Positions 1 to 8,923 of a DNA stretch of 64,000 bases are shown here, piece by piece (within the stretch, counting starts at the first letter, position 1; each line of letters begins with the position of its first letter). Location: the NCBI RefSeq assembly GCF_018143015.1, contig NC_054753.1, positions 30,975,292 to 31,039,291 on the forward strand, written 5' to 3'. The translations under genes were made by a program, and so were the position numbers. This DNA is from Lytechinus variegatus (lineage: Eukaryota > Echinodermata > Echinoidea > Temnopleuroida > Toxopneustidae). The notes under the pieces are model-generated. The model saw nothing but the letters and a program-made list of their open reading frames with translations. It was not told the DNA's origin and did no database searches.

Positions 1-1459
1 ATATATGAAAATTGCTACCTGCAAATATGTGTCCCTCCAGTGGACCTTTACAGAAGGAATTGCAATCAAACACAACTCAATAAATCAATCACAAGATCCA
101 TGATTGCAGTGCTTTCTGTAATGAGCCCCAGGGCCCAGTCTTACAAGGAGTTATGATTGATCCAATCAATCGTAACTATGGAAATCCATCAGTATCATAA
201 TTTTGCCACAGGAAATTTGCAAAATGTCCTTTCTAAACAAAGGAAAACACCAAATTTATCATATGTAGAAAATTCTTGAACAAACATGCATTTTACATGT
301 TGACTTTGCTGGCTTTCCATAGTTGCGGTTAATTGGATCAATCACAATTCTTTGTAATTTGGGCCCCAGATATACTACAAATTATGCTCTATGCTACACA
401 CAGTATCGTGCACTACTATATATCAAACCTTTTTTTAGTAGGTCCATGGTTAAAGAAAGATTCTTGTAACGATTTCAAAATGACCACCCAAGTGTGTGTT
501 TGAATTTCAAAAAAATGTGTGCCAAAGTATTGTGGAAGTAATTGATGAAAAATCAGCAAAACACTACAAATTTTGAGCACGATGATAATATTGCTTAGAG
601 ATATATGACTGCATATACACTACATTTTAAATAATTAAAGCACTACATGCCATTGCAAATTATATTCTTGGTGTAAATTCTTTGATAGTTTGCTAATCAT
701 AGGAACCGAGATTGAGGCCTCACCTATTTGCACAGTTTATTATGCAAAACTGTGACTTGTCAGTTGTGTCTAAAGTGCCCAAACTGGCCCTCATAGGTCA
801 AAACTGATGGAAAAAGTTACATGAGGTCTGAATGCTTCAGAGATGTTCAATTTAAAGGATTAATGTACCAGTGTTAGGTGTCACTTTACACCCTTGTAAC
901 GATTCTGGTAACATTTGAAGTATTTTGGGATAAATTTGTGTTATTGGTCATTTTGAGGGACATAAGTGACCATAAGCTGTTAAATAGGTTCGTTAAGACT
1001 GATATATTTGGAATCAGTATAATATTCTGCACAAGTAGGACCTTCAAATGCATTCCCATTAGGGAAGAAGGTGAAACATGCTTGCTGTAGTCAAAACATG
1101 GCCAAAATGACCACTTCTATTGTGATTTGTCAAATGAAACCTCTTTATCTGGAATCTGGCTGCATTTTAACTTAGGATAGACCCTTTTAATTGGATGTGG
1201 GTACAAAATATCCTGTTAACGGACCATTTTCCAAAGAGTGGTCAAAATGGTCATTTTTGGTCAAAAATTGGCCAAAATGTCGTGAGTACGATGTATAAGA
1301 CTAACGTTTTTAGAATCAGCACACAATTTTACCCCGGATAAGCCTGTCAAACCTTCCCCACCAAAAATTCTGAATAAAGCCCCCTATCTCCTATTTGTTC
1401 AGATCTGTGTATTCTTATTTTATGACATTTAATTTTAGCCACTATTATTTTGTCTGTAT
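1..1459. other. Intergenic, no gene seen
   Basis: AT-rich sequence with no coding region that can be supported; the 70-codon open frame at 878-1090 has no recognisable motif and is probably chance. No tandem or inverted repeat stands out. Confidence 0.6.
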
Positions 1460-1527
1460 CTTAAAAGAGAGAGAGAGAGAGACGGTACCCCAGGGGGGTG
1501 TATTGTCCTAATCCAGGTGGAAGGGCC

Positions 1528-1903
1528 ATGGATTCCAACATAGGCGGTGGGGGGGATGGGGGGGACATGTCCTCCCTAAATTTTAGGTGGGGGGACGGTC
1601 CGGTCCCCCCCCCCCCCCCCCCCCCCGTAATTTTTTTTCATATCTTTTTTTTTTTTTTTTGGCTAGTCAATTTTTTTTCTGCATCCCCCCAAAAAAAAAT
1701 TCATGTGGACCCCCCTAAAATCTAGGTTGATGACTTTTTTTTTTTGCTCGTTAAAATTTTTTGTTTAGCCACACCTAAAATTTACATTGATAACCTTTTG
1801 GGGGGGGTGCTTGTCCAATTTTTTACCTGTGTCCATCCCAAAATTTCAGGTGGACACCCCCTAAATTTTTTTTTGGCTTCCGCCGCCAATGGATTCCAAT
1901 ATA
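1528..1903. repeat. G/C-run-rich insertion flanked by 15-bp direct repeats
   Basis: ATGGATTCCAACATA (1528-1542) recurs with one mismatch at 1889-1903. Between them lies a segment starting GGCGG and ending CCGCC, made of long G, C and T runs. This looks like a target-site duplication around a degenerate mobile element. A (GA)n run sits just upstream at about 1465-1482. The open frames across it encode only low-complexity peptides. Confidence 0.5.
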
Positions 1904-1959
1904 AAAATGAAAGGGTGATGTATTCTGAATAAAATCTAACCCGATATTAGTTGTCTTTT

Positions 1960-2572
1960 TTAAAGGACGAGTCCACCCCAACAAGTTGATTTGAAAAAAG
2001 GAGAAAAATCCAACACACAAAACACTGAAAATTTTATCAAAATCGGATGTAAAATAAGAAAGTTATCACATTTTAAAATTTCGCTGCCTATTTGAGCAGT
2101 TAAAATTTCACAAAAGAGTTATATGCACATCCTGGTCAGTATGCAAATTGGTAGACTTATGACATCACCCACTCACTATTTTTGTATTTTATTATATGAA
2201 ATATTCTAATTTTCTCCTTGTCAAGTGAAACAAAGTTTTATTTCTCCCTGAACATGTGGAATTATCATTATTTTAACAGTTTATGGTTAAGTCAAGTTGG
2301 TCCTTAATGTCAATTCTGTAAAAATTTAAATATTGTATTATTCAAACAATAAAAAACAAAAGAAATAGTGAGTGATGGATATCACCGACTCTCTCATTTG
2401 CATATTGCTGAGTTGTGCATTTAACTGTTTTGTGAAAAATAAGCGAAACTTTGAAATGTCATAACTATCTTATTTTACATCCGATTTTGATGAAATTTGC
2501 AGCGTTATGTTTGTGAGATTTTTCTCTATCGATTGAAATCAACAATTTTCTGAGGTGGACTTGACCTTTTAA
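1960..2572. repeat. TTAA-flanked inverted-repeat element, family 1
   Basis: The left end (TTAAAGGACGAGTCCACC) is the inverse of the right end (GGTGGACTTGACCTTTTAA). Inside, a segment near each end containing CCGATTTTGAT or its complement is also inverted. Further copies lie at 47,653-48,129, 60,136-60,701 and, in part, 62,788-63,075. No protein is encoded. The size, terminal repeats and TTAA ends fit a non-autonomous DNA transposon (MITE), possibly piggyBac-mobilised; the superfamily is inference. Confidence 0.75.
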
Positions 2573-3360
2573 TATATATATATTATTTTTTTTGCTCTCT
2601 TGCTTCGCTACCTGACAGCTCTCAATGTTCCCGTATATATTGTCCCTTGGTTCTCCATTTTGGGGCTCACTTTTTACATGTACTTTATTCATACCTCTTT
2701 ACCAGTGGCGTAGCTCGGAATTTTTTCCCTGGGGGTCCTTGCTTTTTAATGGGGAAGAGGGGGCAACAAATTTTTCTTTCTCTGTATGCGTCACAGTGGC
2801 GGATCGCCAATTGAGGGTGGGGCCCGAAATTATTTTGACCCATATTTTCATTCGGCCACACAGAAGTTTTTTTTTTTTGAGGGGTAGTCCTCATACACTC
2901 ATTCATTCATTCGCTTATTTCCATTTTCAACAATTACAATAAATAAATATTGTATCCTAATAAATATTCTTGAACATGCATAGTCACTTAATTCTTAGCT
3001 TTATTCTTATAAGACAACATAATGTGATATAATCTCATAAGCCCTATATAAAAAGTGCGACAGTGAAGCGCGAGCTAATTTTTTGTAACTTTCATGTATT
3101 TTGTCCTGAAAATTTGACATTCTGGGCAATGTTTGTGATCCTGAACAACATGCGTACCAAATGCAAGCAGAAATTTTTAATAAATGCTCTGGCCCGATAA
3201 GAACGTTTATTGCAGTTGCCCGGGTATATTTCTACAATTAAATAATGTAAGCGCACGTGCTGAAAGTTTTTGACATTGAAATTCCGAATAAGCACTTTTT
3301 GTGATAAAAAGAAAGGGATAGGTAAGTAACTAAACAACATGATGCGAGCAGAAAATTATT
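2573..3360. other. Non-coding, with short dispersed-repeat fragments
   Basis: No gene seen. It contains a fragment of the kind beginning AGTGGCGTAGCTCGG (about 2703) and a related AGTGGCGGATCG piece (about 2795), which resemble debris of G/C-run-rich mobile elements. A GAAGCGCGAGCT motif at about 3065 belongs to the family expanded at 62.2-62.8 kb. Confidence 0.5.
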
Positions 3361-3450
3361 GATTCTGAGCTGGGAGTTCATGAAAATGTTATTTCTGAGC
3401 TGGGAGTTCATGAAAATGTTATTTCTGAGCTGGGAGTTTATGAAAATGTT
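3361..3450. repeat. 30-bp tandem repeat, three copies
   Basis: Three adjacent 30-bp units contain CTGAGCTGGGAGTT and end TGAAAATGTT. Unit 1 starts GATT rather than ATTT, and unit 3 has one C-to-T change. The open frame on the minus strand repeats only because of this array. Confidence 0.9.
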
Positions 3451-3620
3451 AATTGATTTAATGTGCTTAATAGAGAATGGAATTGTTGATGTTAAGACCT
3501 GAAAACTGGACATTATGAATATAATAGCATGAATCGCGAGCCGATTTTTTTTTTTAATATATATGGTAATAGCTAGGTCCCAGCCACAGTGATATTTTAG
3601 TATCTATCTCTACGGTCCCA

Positions 3621-3791
3621 GGGGCCCGTTTCATAAAGCTGTTCATAAGTTAAGAGTGACTTTAAGAACGATTGGTGATCCTTTCTTGCGGTAAATAACG
3701 TTCACTATTATGTTGGTGATTATTTAGTGCGTAAGAAAGGATCAGTCGTTCTTAAAGTCGCTCTTAACTTACGAACAGCTTTATGAAACAC
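3621..3791. repeat. Palindromic MITE (TTTCATAAAGCTGTTC family)
   Basis: The left half (TTTCATAAAGCTGTTCATAA, then AGAGTGACTTTAAGAACGA) is inverted in the right half (TCGTTCTTAAAGTCGCTCTT, ending AACAGCTTTATGAAA). The whole unit is about 170 bp with a short AT-rich centre. Closely related copies occur at 38,707-38,862 and 63,729-63,912, with a divergent one at 55,402-55,567. It encodes nothing. Confidence 0.85.
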
Positions 3792-4016
3792 TTTCACTCG
3801 TCTTCCTCTAATTTTCCTCTTCTTGTTTTCCTTCCACTTTTCCCTTCTACTTTTCCCTTTTTCTTTTTCCATTTTTTTCTTTTTCCATTTTTTTCTTCTC
3901 CCATTTCTTTTTTTTTTTTGCTCCGCCAATTTTTGTTCAGGGAGCGAGGGCGGAGGCATGCGCACGTGCCCCCCGGCCCCCCCCCCCCCCCCCGCATCTT
4001 CATTTTTATTGGCACT
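3792..4016. other. Pyrimidine-rich and poly-C stretch
   Basis: A T/C-rich tract (3795-3920) is followed by a G/C-rich piece and a poly-C run. Long open frames here in several frames are produced by base composition. The LTR retrotransposon inserted immediately to the right. Confidence 0.7.
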
Positions 4017-4055
4017 ATAGTGTCAGGGCGTACTAATAACTTTAGCAGACGACAG

Positions 4056-4078
4056 CCAATCACGTGACTGCTCACGTG
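4056..4078 (+). promoter_or_regulatory. CCAAT box with two E-boxes in the LTR promoter
   Basis: CCAAT (4056-4060) is directly followed by CACGTG (4061-4066) and a second CACGTG (4073-4078). CACGTG is the palindromic E-box bound by USF/Myc-type bHLH factors. The same block occurs in the 3' LTR. Its role as the element's promoter is inferred from position and motif. Confidence 0.5.
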
Positions 4079-4230
4079 ACTTGTGGTCACATGACAAAAC
4101 CAGCGGGAGGCACGTCGTACAGCGGTCTGATAGGCTACGTACATGTACATATCGACACTGGACTTCACTTCACGAACGACGGCAGGCAAGGACGGACGTG
4201 TCACAAAAGGGCTCTTAAACATATCAGAGA

Positions 4231-4241
4231 ATAAGGTAGGA
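4231..4241 (+). promoter_or_regulatory. Candidate splice donor in the 5' LTR
   Basis: ATAAG|GTAGGA fits a splice donor with the cut after 4235. It could pair with the acceptor at 11,479-11,480 to make a subgenomic mRNA for the TatD gene. Other GT sites in the leader are possible donors, so this assignment is tentative. Confidence 0.3.
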
Positions 4242-4298
4242 TCTTCTCCCGGGTTATATATGTGTATGAATGTTAGTGTTTCGGCCCCTCCACAATAT

Positions 4299-4311
4299 TG
4301 GCGACGAGGAT
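4299..4311 (+). other. Primer-binding site, tRNA-Ser(GCT)
   Basis: TGGCGACGAGGAT is complementary to the 3' end of animal tRNA-Ser(GCT) including CCA (13 of 13 bases). It lies four bases after the CACA end of the LTR, the position expected for a minus-strand primer site. Confidence 0.85.
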
Positions 4312-5786
4312 AAAAGTATTTTTAATTCATTTTCGGCAAAATATTTTCTGTACTTCGCCATAGCCGGCGCTGATAGCAGAATCTGCGCTGGCTGTGGCCG
4401 AATATCAAAAAGCCGCCGCCATCTTGAAATTTTTTAGGTTTTTGATTAATTTCAGCTGTTTGACTCTGTTTCGTCCAAAATATTAAATTACACAACAAGT
4501 AACATATTATTTCAGTTTGAGATTTTATTTTTTGGTGGAAAAAGTTTGATATTTAGTTCCGTAAATTTACTTTATTTTTTTGCCGATCGGCACTGCCGTT
4601 CTAGCCCTGAAGGAATTCAGCGGCCAGCTTGACAGGAGCCAATCGGATTATTTTTGGGACAAACAATATTCGTGTACTATTTAGGGTAAATATCCATTCA
4701 TTTTGTTTAAACATATATTTAAATCCTCCCTCGTTAGGATACTTTTTTCTGGGCCACCGAGTGTGATTGACTTTGATGAATTTTTGATTGAGTTTGAGTA
4801 TGTACTAATTGTGTTGTGAATTGACGACTGTGATTGAGCTGTGACTGAGTGCCGTGTCGTATGCTGTTTGGATGTGTTTATTGTTGATGATATAGTGATA
4901 CGTTGATTATTTTATTACAAGTCTGAATTTGTTCATCTCCTTTGGCCGCCGCGCTGCTGCTGTAATTGTTGTTGTTTTTTTGTAATTATATTTCTGGGTG
5001 TTTTTTGGTGAAAACACCAGAAAATTGCTGCTGCCGCTGCTGCTGTTAAATTGTTAGGGATTAATTATTTTTTTTGGTTACGCCTTAGGAGATTAGGAAA
5101 TTCAGTCTTGTATTAAATTATTTTGTTGCTGCTGCCGGTTGTTGACTGTTATCTTGTTGGTGCCGCTGCTGCTGTTGGGTGAATGCTGTGAGCTGTGCTG
5201 TGGAGGTTCAAATTAATAAATTGCGTAATTAAATAAAAATTGTATATACTTAGATAAATTGTATTCATTATTCCATTTGTCTCAATTTTATTGAATCAGA
5301 TTGAATTCTAGAGTGAAACAATCAACTTTGTAAATATTTACTTTTGTTCAAAAAAAAAAAAAAAATTATAATAAAAATATACTTACATAATTGAATAAGA
5401 AATTAATTGAAATTATTTCTACATTTTACATTTTTTGAACAAGTGAGCGTTCAATTGTTTGATTTTTTTTCCTTTTCTCTCTTAAGGATTGAATCATACA
5501 GGAATTTTTTCTCTTAGGCAAGGTAGCCTTTGGATTTGAATTTGATTACATTCACAGGTCAGGATATTCTGACGTTAGTTCTGTTAATTTCTCTTTCATA
5601 TTTTTATTTAAAAAGTCAATTTTGTCCCAAGTTTATTTTGATTTTATCCGCAAGACAAACTAGTCTGTAGGATAATTTTTGGTTAATTACAGTTCAATTT
5701 GGGAATTTAATTTGTCCCAAATTTATTTTCAATTGACTATTGGGATTCTTTTTTGTTACTGATTAATATTATTTCCTTACATCAAG
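4312..5786 (+). other. 1.5-kb untranslated leader of the retrotransposon
   Basis: No supported coding region. The leader is T-rich and contains several CTG/CCG-rich patches (about 4945-5180) and a poly-A run near 5350. CTTACATCAAG just before the gag ATG could be a splice acceptor, but its pyrimidine tract is weak. Confidence 0.6.
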
Positions 5787-8114
5787 ATGGCGAGCAACAT
5801 GTCAAGAATCAAAATCAACTTTTGTTCGCCTGAGGAATTGATGAGTTTGCCTGGAGTGGGTATGGCCACCGCCAACCGCATTCTACACGCGAGGGAGGCG
5901 GCCGACCTTACTCCAGAGACATTCTTGTCGATACCTCATATACCGAAGGCAGAACTGTTAGTTTACGCCTTTGATTATGAGCCAACAACAACGGCTCATA
6001 ATGTAGACCGCAGAGAAGTGCGCTCCGAAGGAGATGAGCCTGCTACGAGCGCTCCACTTATACCATCTAAGGAGCCCCCCGTAAGCCATGCGTTTGAGGC
6101 TTGGACACAGCACACCCGTGCACAAAGCACACAGGGTGCTGTAGGCCAGTCTTCTCAGACACAGGCTAGGGAGGCTCCCTCATTTTTCGCAGGGGGGAGG
6201 CCAGGTGGCGCTTCTACTCAGCAGCCCTCGGCCTCTCCAGAAGACAGGGTTAAGTCTCTATGGGGTGACCAAATGGGATTTTCAAGATGGAATGAGGGCC
6301 TGTTTCCACCACAGGGTCCCCCTCAAGTGGTATCCCCTTTGCCTGCCCCAGTGGGGCCACCATCGCACCAGAATTATTCCCCTCCATTTGTGCCAAGTTG
6401 GCAACCAAATCACCCCCCCCAGTTTGTTCCGCGGGCGCCAGCAGGCATGCAAGGTCAGGCCACCATGGCTCATGGTGGCCGACATGCAACATTTAGTCAA
6501 TCACCCCCACAGAGATGTCATAATACACAAGCTGGTTCACAATTCACACCAGCCCAATACGATGAGATATATGGCACAATGCTTCGCCTGATGCAATCCA
6601 TGCCATTTGGAATGGGTCAACCTGCTGCCGCTCACAGTGGATATTGCCCACCTTGGGCTGGCAGTAGATACGACCAACAATACTACCCCTACACCGCGGC
6701 CCCTCAGCCATCCCCTCAAGGACCTGGTGACCTGAGATATGGGGGGAGTAACCCCACCTATCAGGGCACTGGACCGCAAGGAGATGGACAAGGGGGCCCG
6801 GTAGCAAATCAGTACCGAAACCCAGCAATGCCATCGGTAAGTCCGGGATACAGGGAGCTGCCGACACATAGCCAGCCACCCCGCGTTACCCGGCTTACAT
6901 CGGCATCTGCTGACCAATATGACGATAGGAGGCCTCCATATCGACCAACAATACTGCCAAAGACAATTTCTTTTGATGGCAAGGGAAGTTGGGCGGCCTT
7001 CTATTCGAAGTTCGTACTCTACACAGAGAGACACGGCATGTCAGAGCCAGACAAGAAGTATCAGCTGTGTCTGGCGTTGGAGGCAGAGGCGAGTAAGTTC
7101 GCGGCTCTCATAAGGGAGAGCAATCCGACTATTTCCTACTCGGCCCTGGTTGCCAAATTGGAGAAGCGGTATTCTCTCCAGGATGAGCCAGAGGTCACTC
7201 GCATGCAGTTCCAATCGGCCTTCCAACGCTCTGATGAAGACCTATTAAAATGGGCGGATAGGCTTCTGACCCTTGCAGGCCAGGCCTTCGTAGGTCTACC
7301 TGACAAGTTTGTCCAGGAGCTTGTTGTGGCAAGGTTCTGCCAGGGCGCCCAAGACAAGGACGCAGGGCACCATGTCCTGACTTCGCGGCCTGGGACACTG
7401 GATGAGGCCATGACCAAGTTCAAGTGGTATCAGTTTACCCAGAAGACCATGCATTCGCATGGCCCTAGGCCCAAGAAAGAAGTGAGGCAGCTCTCTTTAG
7501 GAGACGACGATAATGACCTTAGGGTACATAAGTTGTCTCCTCAGAAGGCTGCCAGCAAGGGAAATTCTAGCCTTGAGGCTAGAATTAGTACTCTCGAGGC
7601 TCAGAACACGGTATGGGCCTCCAAGATGGATGCGATGGTCTCTGCGATCACGGATCTGTCACGAAGCACAAAGGAACTTCTATCGGTGTCAAGAGGCCAG
7701 TCAAGGTATCCCCCTGGCCGTGCCCCTGTTACACCGGATAGATCAAAATATACCTCTGGCCGGGAACCAGCAACACCAGACAGACAAAAATACACTTCCG
7801 GTCGGACTTCGGGTACACCGGACAGGCCGAGGTATAATGCAAACAAGACTCCGGATCGGTCAGTAGGTAGCAGGAGGTCATTTTCAGGCCCCCCGCCAAC
7901 CACACCTGACCGACAACGTGGCTTCACAGGTTGCTTCAATTGTGGGGAGGAAGGCCATTTCAGTAGGGCCTGCCCCAGAGGCAGATCACCTGCAAACAAC
8001 AGACAAGTGAGGGCTGTCACCTTCGAAGAAGGGGGAAATGGTCAGGGATCGGAGGAGATGGGGAGTCCCCGATCCGCTCACGGATCCCCGTCCCAACCAC
8101 CTCTATTCCACTAA
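5787..8114 (+). CDS. gag: Gag protein with N-terminal helix-hairpin-helix and zinc knuckle
   Basis: This is the structural protein of the LTR element, 775 residues. The ATG has A at -3 and G at +4. Residues 12-62 carry a helix-hairpin-helix (EELMSLPGVGMATANRIL) followed by a second, degenerate one; such folds bind DNA backbone non-specifically and are not a usual part of Gag. Residues about 85-390 are rich in Pro, Gln and Gly. Residues about 390-560 look like the capsid-type retrotransposon gag domain. Residues about 640-700 contain four to five short repeats around TPDR and KYTSGR. A CX2CX4HX4C zinc knuckle sits at C716, C719, H724 and C729 and should bind the genomic RNA. The frame is intact. 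It overlaps the pol frame, which is reached by a -1 shift near codon 751. Confidence 0.9.
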   Translation: MASNMSRIKINFCSPEELMSLPGVGMATANRILHAREAADLTPETFLSIPHIPKAELLVYAFDYEPTTTAHNVDRREVRSEGDEPATSAPLIPSKEPPVSHAFEAWTQHTRAQSTQGAVGQSSQTQAREAPSFFAGGRPGGASTQQPSASPEDRVKSLWGDQMGFSRWNEGLFPPQGPPQVVSPLPAPVGPPSHQNYSPPFVPSWQPNHPPQFVPRAPAGMQGQATMAHGGRHATFSQSPPQRCHNTQAGSQFTPAQYDEIYGTMLRLMQSMPFGMGQPAAAHSGYCPPWAGSRYDQQYYPYTAAPQPSPQGPGDLRYGGSNPTYQGTGPQGDGQGGPVANQYRNPAMPSVSPGYRELPTHSQPPRVTRLTSASADQYDDRRPPYRPTILPKTISFDGKGSWAAFYSKFVLYTERHGMSEPDKKYQLCLALEAEASKFAALIRESNPTISYSALVAKLEKRYSLQDEPEVTRMQFQSAFQRSDEDLLKWADRLLTLAGQAFVGLPDKFVQELVVARFCQGAQDKDAGHHVLTSRPGTLDEAMTKFKWYQFTQKTMHSHGPRPKKEVRQLSLGDDDNDLRVHKLSPQKAASKGNSSLEARISTLEAQNTVWASKMDAMVSAITDLSRSTKELLSVSRGQSRYPPGRAPVTPDRSKYTSGREPATPDRQKYTSGRTSGTPDRPRYNANKTPDRSVGSRRSFSGPPPTTPDRQRGFTGCFNCGEEGHFSRACPRGRSPANNRQVRAVTFEEGGNGQGSEEMGSPRSAHGSPSQPPLFH
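8033..8075 (+). promoter_or_regulatory. -1 ribosomal frameshift signal (gag to pol)
   Basis: GGGAAAT (8033-8039) is an X XXY YYZ slippery heptamer in the gag frame (codons GGA, AAT). Six bases later a perfect 7-bp stem can form, GGATCGG (8046-8052) with CCGATCC (8069-8075). GGATCC at 8081-8086 could compete for the stem or pair with it as an alternative or pseudoknot-like structure. The pol frame is open from well upstream of here to 8923. Spacing and frame fit programmed frameshifting; function is inferred. Confidence 0.7.
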
Positions 8115-8923
8115 AGGACAGTCAAAGTAAGGAAGACCATGGAAGCCCAAGGCCACTGGATGCAAATGCAAGTCCAAGGGGCCTGGAATCCTCTGAGGTG
8201 ACCGAGGTCCCTTGGAGGAATCCGCCATGGCCACCAGACATTCCTGGTGAGCGTAAAGATCAAGAGGTAGAAGTAGTCGTTTGTAGGATTGCTTCGACTT
8301 CAACATTAAGTGTTCAATTGACAGTTGGCAAAGAGTCCATTACCTCTGTTCTGGACACGGCGGCAGCTGTAACTATTATATCTGATAGGCTATTCCATCG
8401 CCTCCAGCCTCGGCCGCCCATCCTTAAGCGAAGAGTTCTTAAGGGGGCTGGCCGAGATATGACAATGGACGGTATTGTGATAGGGCCTATAGATATCCAG
8501 CTGGGTAATCAAATACTCAGCGAGGAAATCCACGTAGCTCCGATAGCAGATGAGATGCTATTTGGCGTTGATTTACTAAGGAAACACAATGCCAATATTA
8601 GCATTCCAAATGCTATGTTAACCTTGAATGGTGAAGATATACCAATCATACAACGTGACGGTTCGGGGAACATGGCAAGGGTGTGCATAAGTAAGGGCGT
8701 CTGTGTTCCTCCATGTTCGGTGCGGAGGGTTAAGTGCTCTGTTGCACTTAATCCTGGCCCCTTCTTGGTGGAACCACTGCCTCGCCTGCCCGCACCTGTA
8801 CTTATTCCCCGGAGCCTTCATGAAAGTGACAAAGAGACAGAGGTCTTCCTGATAAATCCCTCTGATATAACCTACAAGTTAAGAAGGGGCAGTCCTGGGA
8901 CGTTTCAAGGACTACAAGCTTAA
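8039..8923 (+). CDS. pol: Pol, first part: aspartic protease, cut off before reverse transcriptase
   Basis: This frame is -1 relative to gag and is probably translated as a Gag-Pol extension from the slippery site; the first codon after the shift is at 8039. The retropepsin domain has the catalytic motif LDTAAAVTIIS near 8353 (DTA; second Ala where Gly is usual in DTGA/DSGA) and the C-terminal motif MLFGVDLL near 8559. A linker of the kind that precedes reverse transcriptase follows up to about 8886. Then the frame enters sequence belonging to the far side of the RT active site and stops at 8921-8923. The protease looks intact. The polyprotein cannot continue into RNase H and integrase in this copy. 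Confidence 0.8.
   Translation, partial: WSGIGGDGESPIRSRIPVPTTSIPLKDSQSKEDHGSPRPLDANASPRGLESSEVTEVPWRNPPWPPDIPGERKDQEVEVVVCRIASTSTLSVQLTVGKESITSVLDTAAAVTIISDRLFHRLQPRPPILKRRVLKGAGRDMTMDGIVIGPIDIQLGNQILSEEIHVAPIADEMLFGVDLLRKHNANISIPNAMLTLNGEDIPIIQRDGSGNMARVCISKGVCVPPCSVRRVKCSVALNPGPFLVEPLPRLPAPVLIPRSLHESDKETEVFLINPSDITYKLRRGSPGTFQGLQA

Larger units (their letters stand above)
4021..4294 (+). repeat. 5' LTR (274 bp)
   Basis: Starts TGTCAGGGCG and ends CCCCTCCACA. It matches the 3' LTR except for one substitution (CACGAACG versus CACGACCG) and a 7-bp duplication (ACGTACT type) present only in the 3' copy. Such low divergence means a recent insertion. Confidence 0.95.

Noticed and set aside
3783-4222. 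Open frames of 94 and 142 codons before and across the 5' LTR
   Set aside because: Low-complexity tract plus LTR sequence; the LTR part recurs as a different frame at the 3' LTR.
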